From an uncultured Verrucomicrobia subdivision 3 bacterium (GTDB lineage Bacteria > Verrucomicrobiota > Verrucomicrobiia > Limisphaerales > UBA11358): 46,854 nt of DNA. Where the stretch lies: the NCBI GenBank assembly GCA_903944085.1, contig CAJAQO010000316.1:1-46854 (forward strand), in the 5' to 3' direction. The notes under the pieces are model-generated. The model worked only from the letters and a program-made list of their open reading frames with translations. It ran no database searches and was not told the DNA's origin. Positions 6,497 through 15,169 of the stretch are shown piece after piece. The stretch's first letter is position 1. Each line of letters opens with the position of its first letter. Position numbers and translations under genes: made by a program.

Positions 6497-7603
6497 TTAA
6501 TTGGCCGATTGGAGGCGAAAAAAAACGTTGGCACCTGTGATGGGCAGTGTGACGTTCCAATTGGTGCCATTGAGGGTCGGTGAAGAAGTGATTTGTTGCC
6601 AGGCGGCGCCACTGCCGAAAAGGGAGCTGGATTGAAGCGTGAAGCCAACGGCGTTGGTCGGATACGACACGATTATGTTGCCGCTTTCACGCTGGATGTT
6701 GAGCAACGGTGGCCATGCGGGAGCTTGTAAGTTGGGAGACGCCGGCGGCACAACTCCAACGATGCTCTGAATCCAATTCAATTCCGATGAGACGCGTGAG
6801 GCGTAGAAATGAGCGGACCGCGCCACCCCGTCTTGCGGTCGCTGTAGGCCCGAAACATAGAGGCCGTCCTCATTAAAAATTGCGCCGTAGAACTGGGAGC
6901 CGTTGGCGCTGGTCGCAAACGGTCCGTCTATGCCGTAATTGATGCCCGCCAGTTTCCAAGTCCCCGCGTTGTCTTGGATAAAAATTGCCCCGGACGAGTC
7001 GCCGCCCGAAAGAAACGCCTCATTCGGTCCCAGCGTCCCCGTGAAGGCGACGATCAGCAGCCAGCCGGCGGCGGTGTTTACCTGATTCTGCCCCCACCGC
7101 ATCACGCCGTCGGCTGGCCCGTCTTGCCAGCCAGCCAGCGTGGTTACGGCATTGGTCGCGCCGGGTTGCGTCCAAGTCACCGTCACGGGTGCGCCACGTT
7201 GCGTGCCACGCCCGATAACGACCAGCGTTTTGCCCTGCTCATCGCCTGTGGAATAGAGTGGCGCGTAGGCGGCTAACGTGCCGCTGACCTGCCACAGGCG
7301 CAGATCGCTGCCGGGGTCGTCCCAATACGCCGTCGTGGTATAATTGGAGCCGTTAAAGGTGAAGGTATCCCCCACGGAACCGCCAATGTGTTGTGCCGCC
7401 AAAAAATAATGTGGCGCGATGGCGGTGCCAAGAAAACCATCCCATTGCCCCTCGCACTGCCAGCCGCTGCTGGCTAGCGCGCCGGTTGGCGGCGCGGTGT
7501 TGTAAGCGGGATCACCACTGCCAAAAAGAATGACCGCGCGTGCAGCCGGCGTGCTCAGGACCAAGCACAGAACCGCCAGCCAAACGCACCGGTAGCATGA
7601 CAT
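6497..7603 (-). CDS. Secreted trypsin-like serine protease
   Basis: From the ATG at 7603 a signal peptide is seen at once (Leu-Ala-Val-Leu-Cys-Leu-Val-Leu ... Ala-Arg-Ala). The frame extends upstream to a TTG at 7678, but that adds a basic stretch that would bury the signal, so I prefer 7603. A chymotrypsin-fold triad is recognisable: His in Ala-Ala-Gln-His-Ile, Asp in Gly-Ser-Asp-Leu-Arg-Leu, and Ser in Gly-Gly-Asp-Ser-Ser-Gly. The last differs from the usual Gly-Asp-Ser-Gly-Gly by one residue. The final ~75 residues form a C-terminal module shared with the phosphoesterase at 3781 and the giant protein at 33182, ending Phe-Phe-Arg-Leu. Likely exported; substrate unknown. It is transcribed divergently from the regulator at 7758. 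Confidence 0.75.
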   Translation of the reverse strand: MSCYRCVWLAVLCLVLSTPAARAVILFGSGDPAYNTAPPTGALASSGWQCEGQWDGFLGTAIAPHYFLAAQHIGGSVGDTFTFNGSNYTTTAYWDDPGSDLRLWQVSGTLAAYAPLYSTGDEQGKTLVVIGRGTQRGAPVTVTWTQPGATNAVTTLAGWQDGPADGVMRWGQNQVNTAAGWLLIVAFTGTLGPNEAFLSGGDSSGAIFIQDNAGTWKLAGINYGIDGPFATSANGSQFYGAIFNEDGLYVSGLQRPQDGVARSAHFYASRVSSELNWIQSIVGVVPPASPNLQAPAWPPLLNIQRESGNIIVSYPTNAVGFTLQSSSLFGSGAAWQQITSSPTLNGTNWNVTLPITGANVFFRLQSAN

Positions 7604-7691
7604 TTTTATCACGTTGTCCACTATGCGGGCCGGTGCGTAATTCTTTGAGCGCCGAAAATACCCTTTATTGCCTTTCAAAAAGCAGGATTAG

Positions 7692-7718
7692 GGTAAGGCT
7701 TTACCTGTTATCTGGTAA
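7692..7718. promoter_or_regulatory. GGTAA/TTACC repeat cluster between divergent genes
   Basis: GGTAA at 7692-7696, TTACC at 7701-7705 and GGTAA at 7714-7718 form two overlapping inverted repeats in the 154-bp gap between the protease and the NarL-type regulator. Half-sites in this arrangement are typical of dimeric LuxR/NarL-class binding, so autoregulation is possible. No direct evidence links the site to the regulator. Confidence 0.35.
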
Positions 7719-7757
7719 TTTTTAGGATCGCCTGTTAGAATTGCGCCCAAAGTTGCA

Positions 7758-8450
7758 ATGAAGAAACGTATCGCGCCCAGCCCCCGCCGGCCCGCCAATC
7801 AGAAAAAAACACGCATTGCGATTGTGGAAGATGAACTCCTGCTGGCCAACATGCTGGAAGATTTGCTGTCGCGGTTCCGGGATCTAACCGTGGTTGGTTG
7901 TGCCGCCGACGGCGAAGCCGGCTGGCAACTGTGCCAAACCACCCAACCCGATCTTGCTTTGGTGGATATTGAACTGCCCAAGGTGGATGGGTTGAAGCTG
8001 ATCCAGCGCCTTGCGGGCGCGTATCCGCGGATGCGCCTGCTCTCCATGTCTGGCCTCATGGATGCCTACACCATCTGGAGCGTCATGCAATGCGGTGCCC
8101 ATGGCTATGTGGACAAGACCCAGACGCCGGAGTTGCTGGTGGAAGCCATCCGCGCCGTGGCCCGAGGCAACACGTTTTTCGGACCCACCTTTTCGCAAGT
8201 CCGGCAAGAATGGCTTGCCCGTCCCGAAGCCTTCCAGAAAATTTTAAGCGAACGCGAACAAGAAGTCTTGCGCGGCGTTGTGGCCGGATGGGATGACGGA
8301 CGCATTGGAACTGAATTGGGAATTTCTGCGGCCACCATCGAAGTCCACCGCAAACGCATCCGGCAAAAGGTCGGCGTCCACAACGATCGGGGCCTGCTCT
8401 TTTACGCCCGCCAATGGGGCTTGGATACACGAATCCAGCGCGGCAGCTAA
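7758..8450 (+). CDS. NarL/FixJ-type response regulator
   Basis: 230 aa. The receiver domain spans about 18-140, with the acidic pair Glu-Asp at the first strand, the phosphoacceptor Asp in Ala-Leu-Val-Asp-Ile-Glu-Leu-Pro, and the conserved Lys in Tyr-Val-Asp-Lys. The C-terminal LuxR helix-turn-helix (about 163-225) has Leu-Ser-Glu-Arg-Glu-Gln-Glu-Val-Leu and a recognition helix Ala-Ala-Thr-Ile-Glu-Val-His-Arg-Lys-Arg-Ile. Such proteins bind DNA as dimers after phosphorylation. There is no kinase gene next to it, so it is an orphan, divergent from the protease gene, which is the most obvious nearby target. The basic N-terminal ~17 residues are an extension relative to the family. Confidence 0.9.
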   Translation: MKKRIAPSPRRPANQKKTRIAIVEDELLLANMLEDLLSRFRDLTVVGCAADGEAGWQLCQTTQPDLALVDIELPKVDGLKLIQRLAGAYPRMRLLSMSGLMDAYTIWSVMQCGAHGYVDKTQTPELLVEAIRAVARGNTFFGPTFSQVRQEWLARPEAFQKILSEREQEVLRGVVAGWDDGRIGTELGISAATIEVHRKRIRQKVGVHNDRGLLFYARQWGLDTRIQRGS

Positions 8451-8594
8451 CCGGTCACGGGCGACGGCCAAATCCAATGCCCAGCAGAAAAACGCGGCCG
8501 CTCGCGGCGTGGTGCGCTGCAAAATATCACGGAGCAATTGAATTGGGCTTTGTGTTCGCGTGTTTAGCCCGCAGTGGTTTTGGAAATCTCCGGT

Positions 8595-11162
8595 TTAATG
8601 GCTGGCCAGCGGATTTGAATTCAATTCCACCGTCGCTGGTTCAAGTCCGTCGCGCGTCGCGGTCAGCGTGATTTTGCCGGCCGAGAAAGTGGAACGGATG
8701 GCCACGCGGTTGATGCCACACTCGGTGTCGAGCCAGAGATTGTTCATGGAATTAATTTTGCCGCTGTTGTAGCCGCCGCGCCAGATCGCCGGGCCGGCCA
8801 GTTTAAAATCCACGCGCGCCTCGTCGGTCGGACAGCGGCGGCCCTGTGCGTCCACCACTTCCACGTCGAACAATGCGACGTCGGCACCGTCGGCTTGCAG
8901 GCCGGCCGGCGAGACGTGTGGCGTGAGTTTTAATTTCTTCGCGACGCCGTCGGTTTCAATTTCGTCCTGCGCGACGATCTTGCCTTGCGCGGTGGCGACG
9001 GCGGAAATTTTTCCGGCGGCGAATTTAATTTCCGGAAACGCGAAAATATAGCCGTGCAGCGGCGCGCTGGATTTGCCGAGCGATTTTCCATTCACGAACA
9101 CCTCCACCGCGTTGCAGTGGTTCGCGGCGACATAAATCGTTTTCACCGTGTTGGTCGGATAATTCCAATGGCCGATGATGTGCAAATCCGGCGCGGGATT
9201 TTGCATCACGCGATAAACATAGTAAGCCTGTTTTGGCAGCCGCACGGAATCCACCTTGCCGCTCACGCGACAGACCTCGCTGCTGTCCTGCCGGCCGTCG
9301 GCGTTCGAGTCCGACCAATAAATCGAGGCGTAGGCCGACCATTTCGAGTGCGCCGGATCGGCATTGGAAATCTTGTTCAGCACATAGGCGTGATAGCGCT
9401 CGGCCGCCGCGAGACAGAAAGTTTCCGAGTTCCAATCGTAAGTGTCGTTCGGCCCTTTTTTGAAACCAAAATGCGGCGGCGAAAAATCATCCCAAAACCG
9501 GCGCGCGGCCTCGTCGCGAAAATCCTCCGTCTCGATGAACGGCGCGCGGTCGCGGCGCGCGTGGCTGTAGGCGCGAAATAATTCCGTCTGGCTGGCGAGT
9601 TCATCCGTGCGTTTGTCCTGGCCGATCATCACGCCAAAATATTCGGCGACCGGCGTGGCCGACGGCTCGTTCAACGTGCGGCAGCCCATCGCCCGCCCGC
9701 CATTCGGATCCCATTCCTTCCGCAAATCCACCATTTGTTTCAAATGCTCCGTCGTCACGCCGTTGTTGCCCGCTTCCCAGAATAGAATACTCGGATCGTT
9801 GCGAAAATAAATCATCGCATCACGCATCACTTCCATGCGCTGTTCCCATTGCCGCGCCGCGACTGCCGGCGGCAAACGCTTGTCGAGGACCGGGTCGCCT
9901 TCCTTGTCGCCCGCCGGGCAGACCTCCACGATGCCGGCTTGGTCGCAGGCCCGCACATCCGCCGCCGCCGGCGAAACGTGCATCCAGCGGATGTAATTCG
10001 CGTGCGTGCTGCGGATCATTTGCGCGTTGAAATCATGCAGCCAGTCCGGATACGCCTGACCAAGTCCAGCCCAGTCATCGGCCGAGCGCTGCGCGTAGCC
10101 GGTGAGCCAGACAAACTGATCATTGAGAAACACGCCGCCGGTGCCGGCGCCGCCTTTGAACTCCGCCTTGCGAAAACCGGTTTTGATTTTTTGCACATCC
10201 ACGATTTTATCGTTCACGGTCAGCATGGAATAAACGTCGTAAAGCGCCGGTGTTTGGTCGCTCCAGAATTGAGCGTCCGCCAGTTTACCGTTCGCCGTGA
10301 ACACTTCCGTTTGGCCGCTCACCAAATCCAGCGCGTCGCTCTGAAATTTGGCGCAGACTTTCCCCGCCGCATCCACGACCACCGCCGCCAGCGTGATGGA
10401 TTGCTGGTCGCCGGATTCGTTGCGCACCTGCGCCTCAATATTTACATCGCAGGTTTTGTTGCTGATGGAAAAATTCGCCGGATAAACATAAACGCCCGTC
10501 GTCTTGAGGTTTTCGTAGAGCGGCAAGGTCTGATAAATCTTGCTGGTGAGATGCAGCCAGAGGTCATGATTCAGCCCGCCGTAATTGGGATTGAACGCCC
10601 GGCCCATCCATTCAAAGCCCGCGCCGGTCGCCTCCTCAGTGTAATCGTTACTGTTATCCACTTTCACCGCGATCACGTTGTCCGCCTCGCCGAAACTCAC
10701 AAGTTCCGTCAGGTCGAGGCCGCCGGCCGTAATACCGTTTTCATATTTGCCGGCGAATTTTCCGTTCACCCAAAAACGGCCGGCTTGTTTCAAGCCTTCA
10801 AACTCCAGAAAAACTTTTCCGCCCTGCGCGCCGGGGGGCAGCTTGAAATGTTTGCGATACCAGGCGATGCCCGCGTAAGGATACCGGTCGCCGCCGCTGT
10901 GGCTAATGAAGCGCGTGTAAGAGTCGGTGTCGTTGTAAGTGTGCGGCGCGCTCACGTCGTCCCACCGCGCATCATCAAACGCGACTTGACTGGCGTTGGT
11001 GATGTCACCTTTGAAAAATTTCCAGCCCGGATTGAAGCTGGTGATGGTGTGTGGCGAAGGCGGCGGCGTGTAGGCGGTTTGCGCGGGCGCAACCGACGCG
11101 GCCACCAGCGCGGCGATTCCCATTGCAGCCTGACGCCAGGGGTAAAAACAAATAAGTTTCAT
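8595..11162 (-). CDS. Exported glycoside hydrolase family 2 protein (beta-galactosidase-like)
   Basis: 855 aa with a signal peptide (residues 1-27, ending Ala-Pro-Ala-Gln). Order of domains: GH2 sugar-binding jelly roll (about 40-190, starting Phe-Asn-Pro-Gly-Trp-Lys-Phe and Trp-Asp-Asp-Val-Ser-Ala-Pro-His), an immunoglobulin-like GH2 domain (about 215-330), a TIM-barrel part (about 335-620), then two Ig-like C-terminal domains of the kind found in bacterial GH2 enzymes. The family removes terminal beta-linked sugars from polysaccharides. The strand that normally ends Gly-Asn-Glu with the general acid/base Glu here reads Trp-Glu-Ala-Gly-Asn-Asn (462-467), so Asn467 takes the place of the catalytic Glu. 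It may be inactive, use another acid, or belong to a divergent subfamily. Confidence 0.85.
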   Translation of the reverse strand: MKLICFYPWRQAAMGIAALVAASVAPAQTAYTPPPSPHTITSFNPGWKFFKGDITNASQVAFDDARWDDVSAPHTYNDTDSYTRFISHSGGDRYPYAGIAWYRKHFKLPPGAQGGKVFLEFEGLKQAGRFWVNGKFAGKYENGITAGGLDLTELVSFGEADNVIAVKVDNSNDYTEEATGAGFEWMGRAFNPNYGGLNHDLWLHLTSKIYQTLPLYENLKTTGVYVYPANFSISNKTCDVNIEAQVRNESGDQQSITLAAVVVDAAGKVCAKFQSDALDLVSGQTEVFTANGKLADAQFWSDQTPALYDVYSMLTVNDKIVDVQKIKTGFRKAEFKGGAGTGGVFLNDQFVWLTGYAQRSADDWAGLGQAYPDWLHDFNAQMIRSTHANYIRWMHVSPAAADVRACDQAGIVEVCPAGDKEGDPVLDKRLPPAVAARQWEQRMEVMRDAMIYFRNDPSILFWEAGNNGVTTEHLKQMVDLRKEWDPNGGRAMGCRTLNEPSATPVAEYFGVMIGQDKRTDELASQTELFRAYSHARRDRAPFIETEDFRDEAARRFWDDFSPPHFGFKKGPNDTYDWNSETFCLAAAERYHAYVLNKISNADPAHSKWSAYASIYWSDSNADGRQDSSEVCRVSGKVDSVRLPKQAYYVYRVMQNPAPDLHIIGHWNYPTNTVKTIYVAANHCNAVEVFVNGKSLGKSSAPLHGYIFAFPEIKFAAGKISAVATAQGKIVAQDEIETDGVAKKLKLTPHVSPAGLQADGADVALFDVEVVDAQGRRCPTDEARVDFKLAGPAIWRGGYNSGKINSMNNLWLDTECGINRVAIRSTFSAGKITLTATRDGLEPATVELNSNPLASH

Positions 11163-11452
11163 ATCTCAATAATTTTCGCCTGATGGCACCAAGTTTGCAC
11201 CGTGAAAAAACCGTGGGCATGGTCGCCGAGGAGTATTTATGGCCGGGAGGCTAAGGCGAATTTAACGTGCGAGTCAAGGTCGGATCAGCAACCACCAAAG
11301 GGCAGGCCGGACCAGCTGATAAACGCGGATTCTGTTTTTTGGGTTTTGCCGGATCTGCAAAATCATCGCGCGCGCCCATTTGTGTCCGAAATGTTACTTT
11401 TGATTCCGATCTGGCTGGACTAGCATGTCCGTTCTTTTAACCAACCGAATGC

Positions 11453-13591
11453 ATGAAGGGCCATTCCGAAACGCCGCATTTTCTCAACCGCGAGTTGAGC
11501 TGGTTGGAATTTAACCAGCGCGTGCTCGACGAGGCGCTGGATGCCGACAATCCGCTGCTCGAACGGCTGAAATTTTTCACCATTGTCAGCTCCAACCTGG
11601 ATGAGTTTTTTGAGGTGCGCGTCGCGGGCTTGAAACAGCAGATTGAGAGCGGCAACAGCGGTCGCAGCGTGGATGGACTGACGCCGCCGGAAATTTTTCA
11701 GGCCATCACGCGGCGCGTGCGCCGGATGGTCGCCGACAAATACGCTTGCTGGCAGGGCGAACTCCAGCCGGCGCTCGCCCGGCATCACATCCGCATCCTG
11801 GAAATCAGCGAACTCACAACCGCCGACCGGGCGTGGCTGGAAGAGTTTTATCAAGGCAAAGTCCGGCCGGTGCTGACGCCGCTGGCGATTGATCCGGCGC
11901 ATCCGTTTCCCCAACTGCTGAACAAATCGCTCAATCTCATGGTGCAATTGGAGATGGCGAAAAACGGCATGCCGCTCAAACATCTGGCGGTGGTGCAGTG
12001 CCCCGCCATTTTGCCGCGGCTCATCCAGCTTCCGCGCGAGGATGCGCGTCGCGATTATGTTTTTCTCGGCCAGCTCATCGGGCATTTTTTGGCCGACCTT
12101 TTTCCCGGCACGCAAATTCTGGGCTACTGGCCGTTCCGCCTGACGCGCAACAGCGAGCTTTATGTGGACGAGGGTGACACGCCAAATTTGCTCAAGGCGG
12201 TCGAGGAGGAGCTGCACAAGCGGCGGCGCGGCCACGCGGTGCGGCTGGAAATCGCGCACCATTGTCCAAAGCCCGTCCGCGAGGCGCTGCTGAAAACGCT
12301 GAACCTCGCCGAGCCGGATTTATATCTGGTGGACGGCCCGCTGAATCCTTCGCGGCTGATGATGCTGTATCAAGGCAGCCATTCGCCGGAGCTGCGCGAC
12401 GCGCCGTTTCTCGCGCCGGTCGCGCCGGCGTTGCTGGGCAAAAAAGATTTGTTCGCCGCCATCCGCGAGCGCGACATTTTGCTGCATCATCCTTATGAAA
12501 GTTATTCCAGCGTCATTGACTTTCTCGAAGGGGCGACCACCGATGGCGACGTGCTGGCCATCAAGATGACGCTCTACCGCACGGGCGGCGACCCGCGCAT
12601 TGTCGGTGCGCTGATGAACGCGGTGAACAACGGCAAACAGGTAACGGCGGTGGTGGAGTTGCGGGCGCGTTTTGACGAGGCGAACAACATCGAGTGGGCG
12701 CGCAAGCTGGAGGAAAACGGCGTGCATGTGGTTTATGGCCTCGTCGGCTACAAGATTCACGCGAAGGTGGCGCTGGTCGTGCGGCGCGAGGGCAACGAAA
12801 TCCGCCGTTACGTCCACCTCGCCACGGGCAATTACAATCCGACCACGGCGAAACTTTACACCGACCTCAGCCTGTTCACCTGCCGCGCGGAATTCGGCGA
12901 GGACGCGACCAATCTGTTTAATCTGCTCACCGGCATCTGCCAGTTTCCGGGCATGAAAAAACTGGTCGTGGCGCCGTTTGACTTGCACGCGAAGCTGCTG
13001 CAACTCGTCGCGCGCGAGGCGGCCAACGCCCGGCGCGGACTGCCCGCGCGCATCATCGCCAAGTTCAACTCGCTCGTCGAACCGGAGCTGATCGAGGCGC
13101 TTTACGCCGCGTCGCAGGCGGGCGTGAAAATTGACCTCATCATTCGCGGCATCTGCTGCCTGCGTCCCGGCGTGCCGGGCTTGAGCGAAAACATCACCGT
13201 GCGCAGCATCGTGGACCGTTTTCTGGAGCACAGCCGGATTTATTATTTTGAAAACGCCTGCCAGGCGGAAGTGTTCGTCGGTAGCGCGGACTGGATGCCG
13301 CGAAATCTTTTTCGCCGCATCGAAGTCGTGTTTCCCATCGAGGACGGCATTCTGTGCGACCGCGTCATCCGCGAAATCCTAGGCGTGACGCTGGCCGACA
13401 ACACGAAGGCGCGGCGGCTCCTGCCGGATGGAAATTATCGCCCCGCGAAAGTTCCCGCCGGCGAAACGCCCCGGCGCAGCCAGCAGGATTTCATGGTGCT
13501 GGCCACGCCGAAACCGGCGGCCAAAGCCAAGGAAAAATACCCCCGCGTGGAACTGGTGGCTTCGCCGTTTCCCAAAACGGAAAAAACTTGA
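11453..13591 (+). CDS. ppk1: Polyphosphate kinase 1
   Basis: 712 aa, close to the normal family length. PPK1 reversibly transfers the terminal phosphate of ATP to growing inorganic polyphosphate through a phosphohistidine. Seen: the N-terminal Leu-Asn-Arg-Glu-Leu-Ser-Trp-Leu-Glu-Phe-Asn, the lysine-rich Lys-Ile-His-Ala-Lys core, His455 in Tyr-Val-His-Leu-Ala-Thr-Gly-Asn-Tyr-Asn (equivalent of the autophosphorylated His), and His593 in Phe-Leu-Glu-His-Ser-Arg. The last ~40 residues are a basic Pro/Ala/Lys tail not needed by the family. No ppx or pho regulatory gene lies next to it. The ATG at 11453 is followed directly by the family start. Confidence 0.95.
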   Translation: MKGHSETPHFLNRELSWLEFNQRVLDEALDADNPLLERLKFFTIVSSNLDEFFEVRVAGLKQQIESGNSGRSVDGLTPPEIFQAITRRVRRMVADKYACWQGELQPALARHHIRILEISELTTADRAWLEEFYQGKVRPVLTPLAIDPAHPFPQLLNKSLNLMVQLEMAKNGMPLKHLAVVQCPAILPRLIQLPREDARRDYVFLGQLIGHFLADLFPGTQILGYWPFRLTRNSELYVDEGDTPNLLKAVEEELHKRRRGHAVRLEIAHHCPKPVREALLKTLNLAEPDLYLVDGPLNPSRLMMLYQGSHSPELRDAPFLAPVAPALLGKKDLFAAIRERDILLHHPYESYSSVIDFLEGATTDGDVLAIKMTLYRTGGDPRIVGALMNAVNNGKQVTAVVELRARFDEANNIEWARKLEENGVHVVYGLVGYKIHAKVALVVRREGNEIRRYVHLATGNYNPTTAKLYTDLSLFTCRAEFGEDATNLFNLLTGICQFPGMKKLVVAPFDLHAKLLQLVAREAANARRGLPARIIAKFNSLVEPELIEALYAASQAGVKIDLIIRGICCLRPGVPGLSENITVRSIVDRFLEHSRIYYFENACQAEVFVGSADWMPRNLFRRIEVVFPIEDGILCDRVIREILGVTLADNTKARRLLPDGNYRPAKVPAGETPRRSQQDFMVLATPKPAAKAKEKYPRVELVASPFPKTEKT

Positions 13592-13681
13592 AACGGGTCA
13601 ATCCGCCCGCGCGGAATTGGCGGGAAATTGCGGCGGACTTCCACCTTGTTTCAACGTGCCTGGCAGCCTAACTTGCCGGCC

Positions 13682-15064
13682 ATGAGTCAGTTCAAATCAC
13701 CGAATGATCTGCCGGCCACCGCCGCCGCCGGCAAAATCCAGTTTCCGTTGCCAAACTTTTTGACGATGGTCACGGAGAGTTTCGGAATCAGCCGCGCGGG
13801 CACCATCGGCCTGGTGTTGGTCATTGGCCTGATGCTGGTCAGCGCCGGATTCTTTTTCATTCATTCCGCACCGCCGAGCACGATCACGATCACCAGCGGC
13901 CCCGAAGGCAGTGTTTTTTATACCAACGCCTGCAAATATTCCAAGCTGCTGGCGCGCCAAGGCGTGAAATTGAACATCCTCACCTCGCATGGTTCGCTGG
14001 ATAATCTGGAGCGGCTGGACGATGCGACGATCAAGCTGGATGTCGGATTCGTGCAAGGCGGCGTCACCAACGGCACCAGCGACCAACTGGTTTCGCTCGG
14101 CAGCATTGCCTACCAGCCGCTGCTGGTGTTTTGCCGGGGCACGCCCGTTGACTCGTTGGCAGGACTGGCTGGCCGGCGGCTGGCCATTGGACCGGTCGGC
14201 AGCGGCACTCGAACCTTGGTGTCCACGCTGCTGGCCGCCAACGGCATCAAGCCTGGCGACACGACCGCCTTGCTGGACTGGGATTCCGAAACGTCCGCCA
14301 AGGCGCTGCTGGACGGCACAGTGGACGCCGTTTTTTTGATGGGCGAAGATGCCTCGGCGGCGATCATGCGCCAGCTTTTACTGGCGCCGGATATTCACCT
14401 GCTGAATTTCACGCAGGCGGAGGCTTACACCCGGCGCTTCAGTTATTTGAACGTATTGAAACTGCCGCAAGGAGCCATTGATTTGGGCAAGAACATTCCC
14501 GCCCATGATGTTTATTTGATTGGTCCGACCGTCGAATTAATTGCCCGAAAAAATCTGCATCCGGCCCTGTCGGACCTCTTGCTGAAAACGGCGCAAGAAG
14601 TGCATGGCAAACCCGCCATGTTCCAGCATCGCGGCGAATTTCCCGCCGCGCTCGACCACGACATTCCGATCAGCGCCGATGCGGCCCGCTTCTATAAATC
14701 GGGCACGAGTTTTTTCTACCGTTACCTTCCGTTCTGGCTGGCCAGCCTGACCAGCCGCATCCTGGTGGTGTTAGTCCCGATGCTGGTAATCATGATTCCG
14801 GTCGTGCGCAGTATTCCGCATCTCTATCGCTGGCGCAATCAGCAGCGGATTTACCGCTGGTATCGGGCGCTGCTGGTTTTGGAAAAAGAGTTGTTAAAAG
14901 AACCGGAACGGTCGAAGCGCCAGGCTCTGCTCAAACGGTTGGACGTGATCCAAACTGAAGTCAACAAGCTGAAAGTGCCTGCGTTCCTGGCGGATCAGTT
15001 TTACGGCCTGCGCGGCCACATTGATTTTGTCCGGCAGATGATGAGCGACCAATCGCCGCCGTAA
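13682..15064 (+). CDS. TAXI-type TRAP transporter solute-binding protein, membrane-anchored
   Basis: From the ATG at 13682 the product has 460 aa. An upstream in-frame ATG at 13628 would add 18 residues without family support. A membrane segment (about 40-61) is followed by a periplasmic binding-protein domain with the TAXI-family pattern Gly-Pro-Glu-Gly-Ser-x-Phe-Tyr, Asp-Val-Gly-Phe-Val-Gln-Gly-Gly and Gly-Pro-Val-Gly-Ser-Gly-Thr-Arg. A second hydrophobic segment lies around 349-380, then a basic, coiled ~85-residue cytoplasmic tail. TAXI proteins bind small acids for TRAP carriers, but no TRAP permease gene is present here. The second membrane segment and cytoplasmic tail suggest a sensory or scaffold role, which is inference. 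Confidence 0.75.
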   Translation: MSQFKSPNDLPATAAAGKIQFPLPNFLTMVTESFGISRAGTIGLVLVIGLMLVSAGFFFIHSAPPSTITITSGPEGSVFYTNACKYSKLLARQGVKLNILTSHGSLDNLERLDDATIKLDVGFVQGGVTNGTSDQLVSLGSIAYQPLLVFCRGTPVDSLAGLAGRRLAIGPVGSGTRTLVSTLLAANGIKPGDTTALLDWDSETSAKALLDGTVDAVFLMGEDASAAIMRQLLLAPDIHLLNFTQAEAYTRRFSYLNVLKLPQGAIDLGKNIPAHDVYLIGPTVELIARKNLHPALSDLLLKTAQEVHGKPAMFQHRGEFPAALDHDIPISADAARFYKSGTSFFYRYLPFWLASLTSRILVVLVPMLVIMIPVVRSIPHLYRWRNQQRIYRWYRALLVLEKELLKEPERSKRQALLKRLDVIQTEVNKLKVPAFLADQFYGLRGHIDFVRQMMSDQSPP

Positions 15065-15169
15065 GATTCGCCAGCCGGCGGGAAATCTTTTCCGGCATCC
15101 GGCGCGCGGCGGCGGCAAAAATATTTTGGCGCAAGGCCGGCCAGTCCTGGCAATCAAACGCTTTTTTCC

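Noticed and set aside
9849-11183. 444-aa plus-strand ORF opposite the GH2 gene
   Set aside because: Its Arg/His/Val-rich composition reflects the third-position GC of the GH2 gene on the other strand; no family motif is seen.
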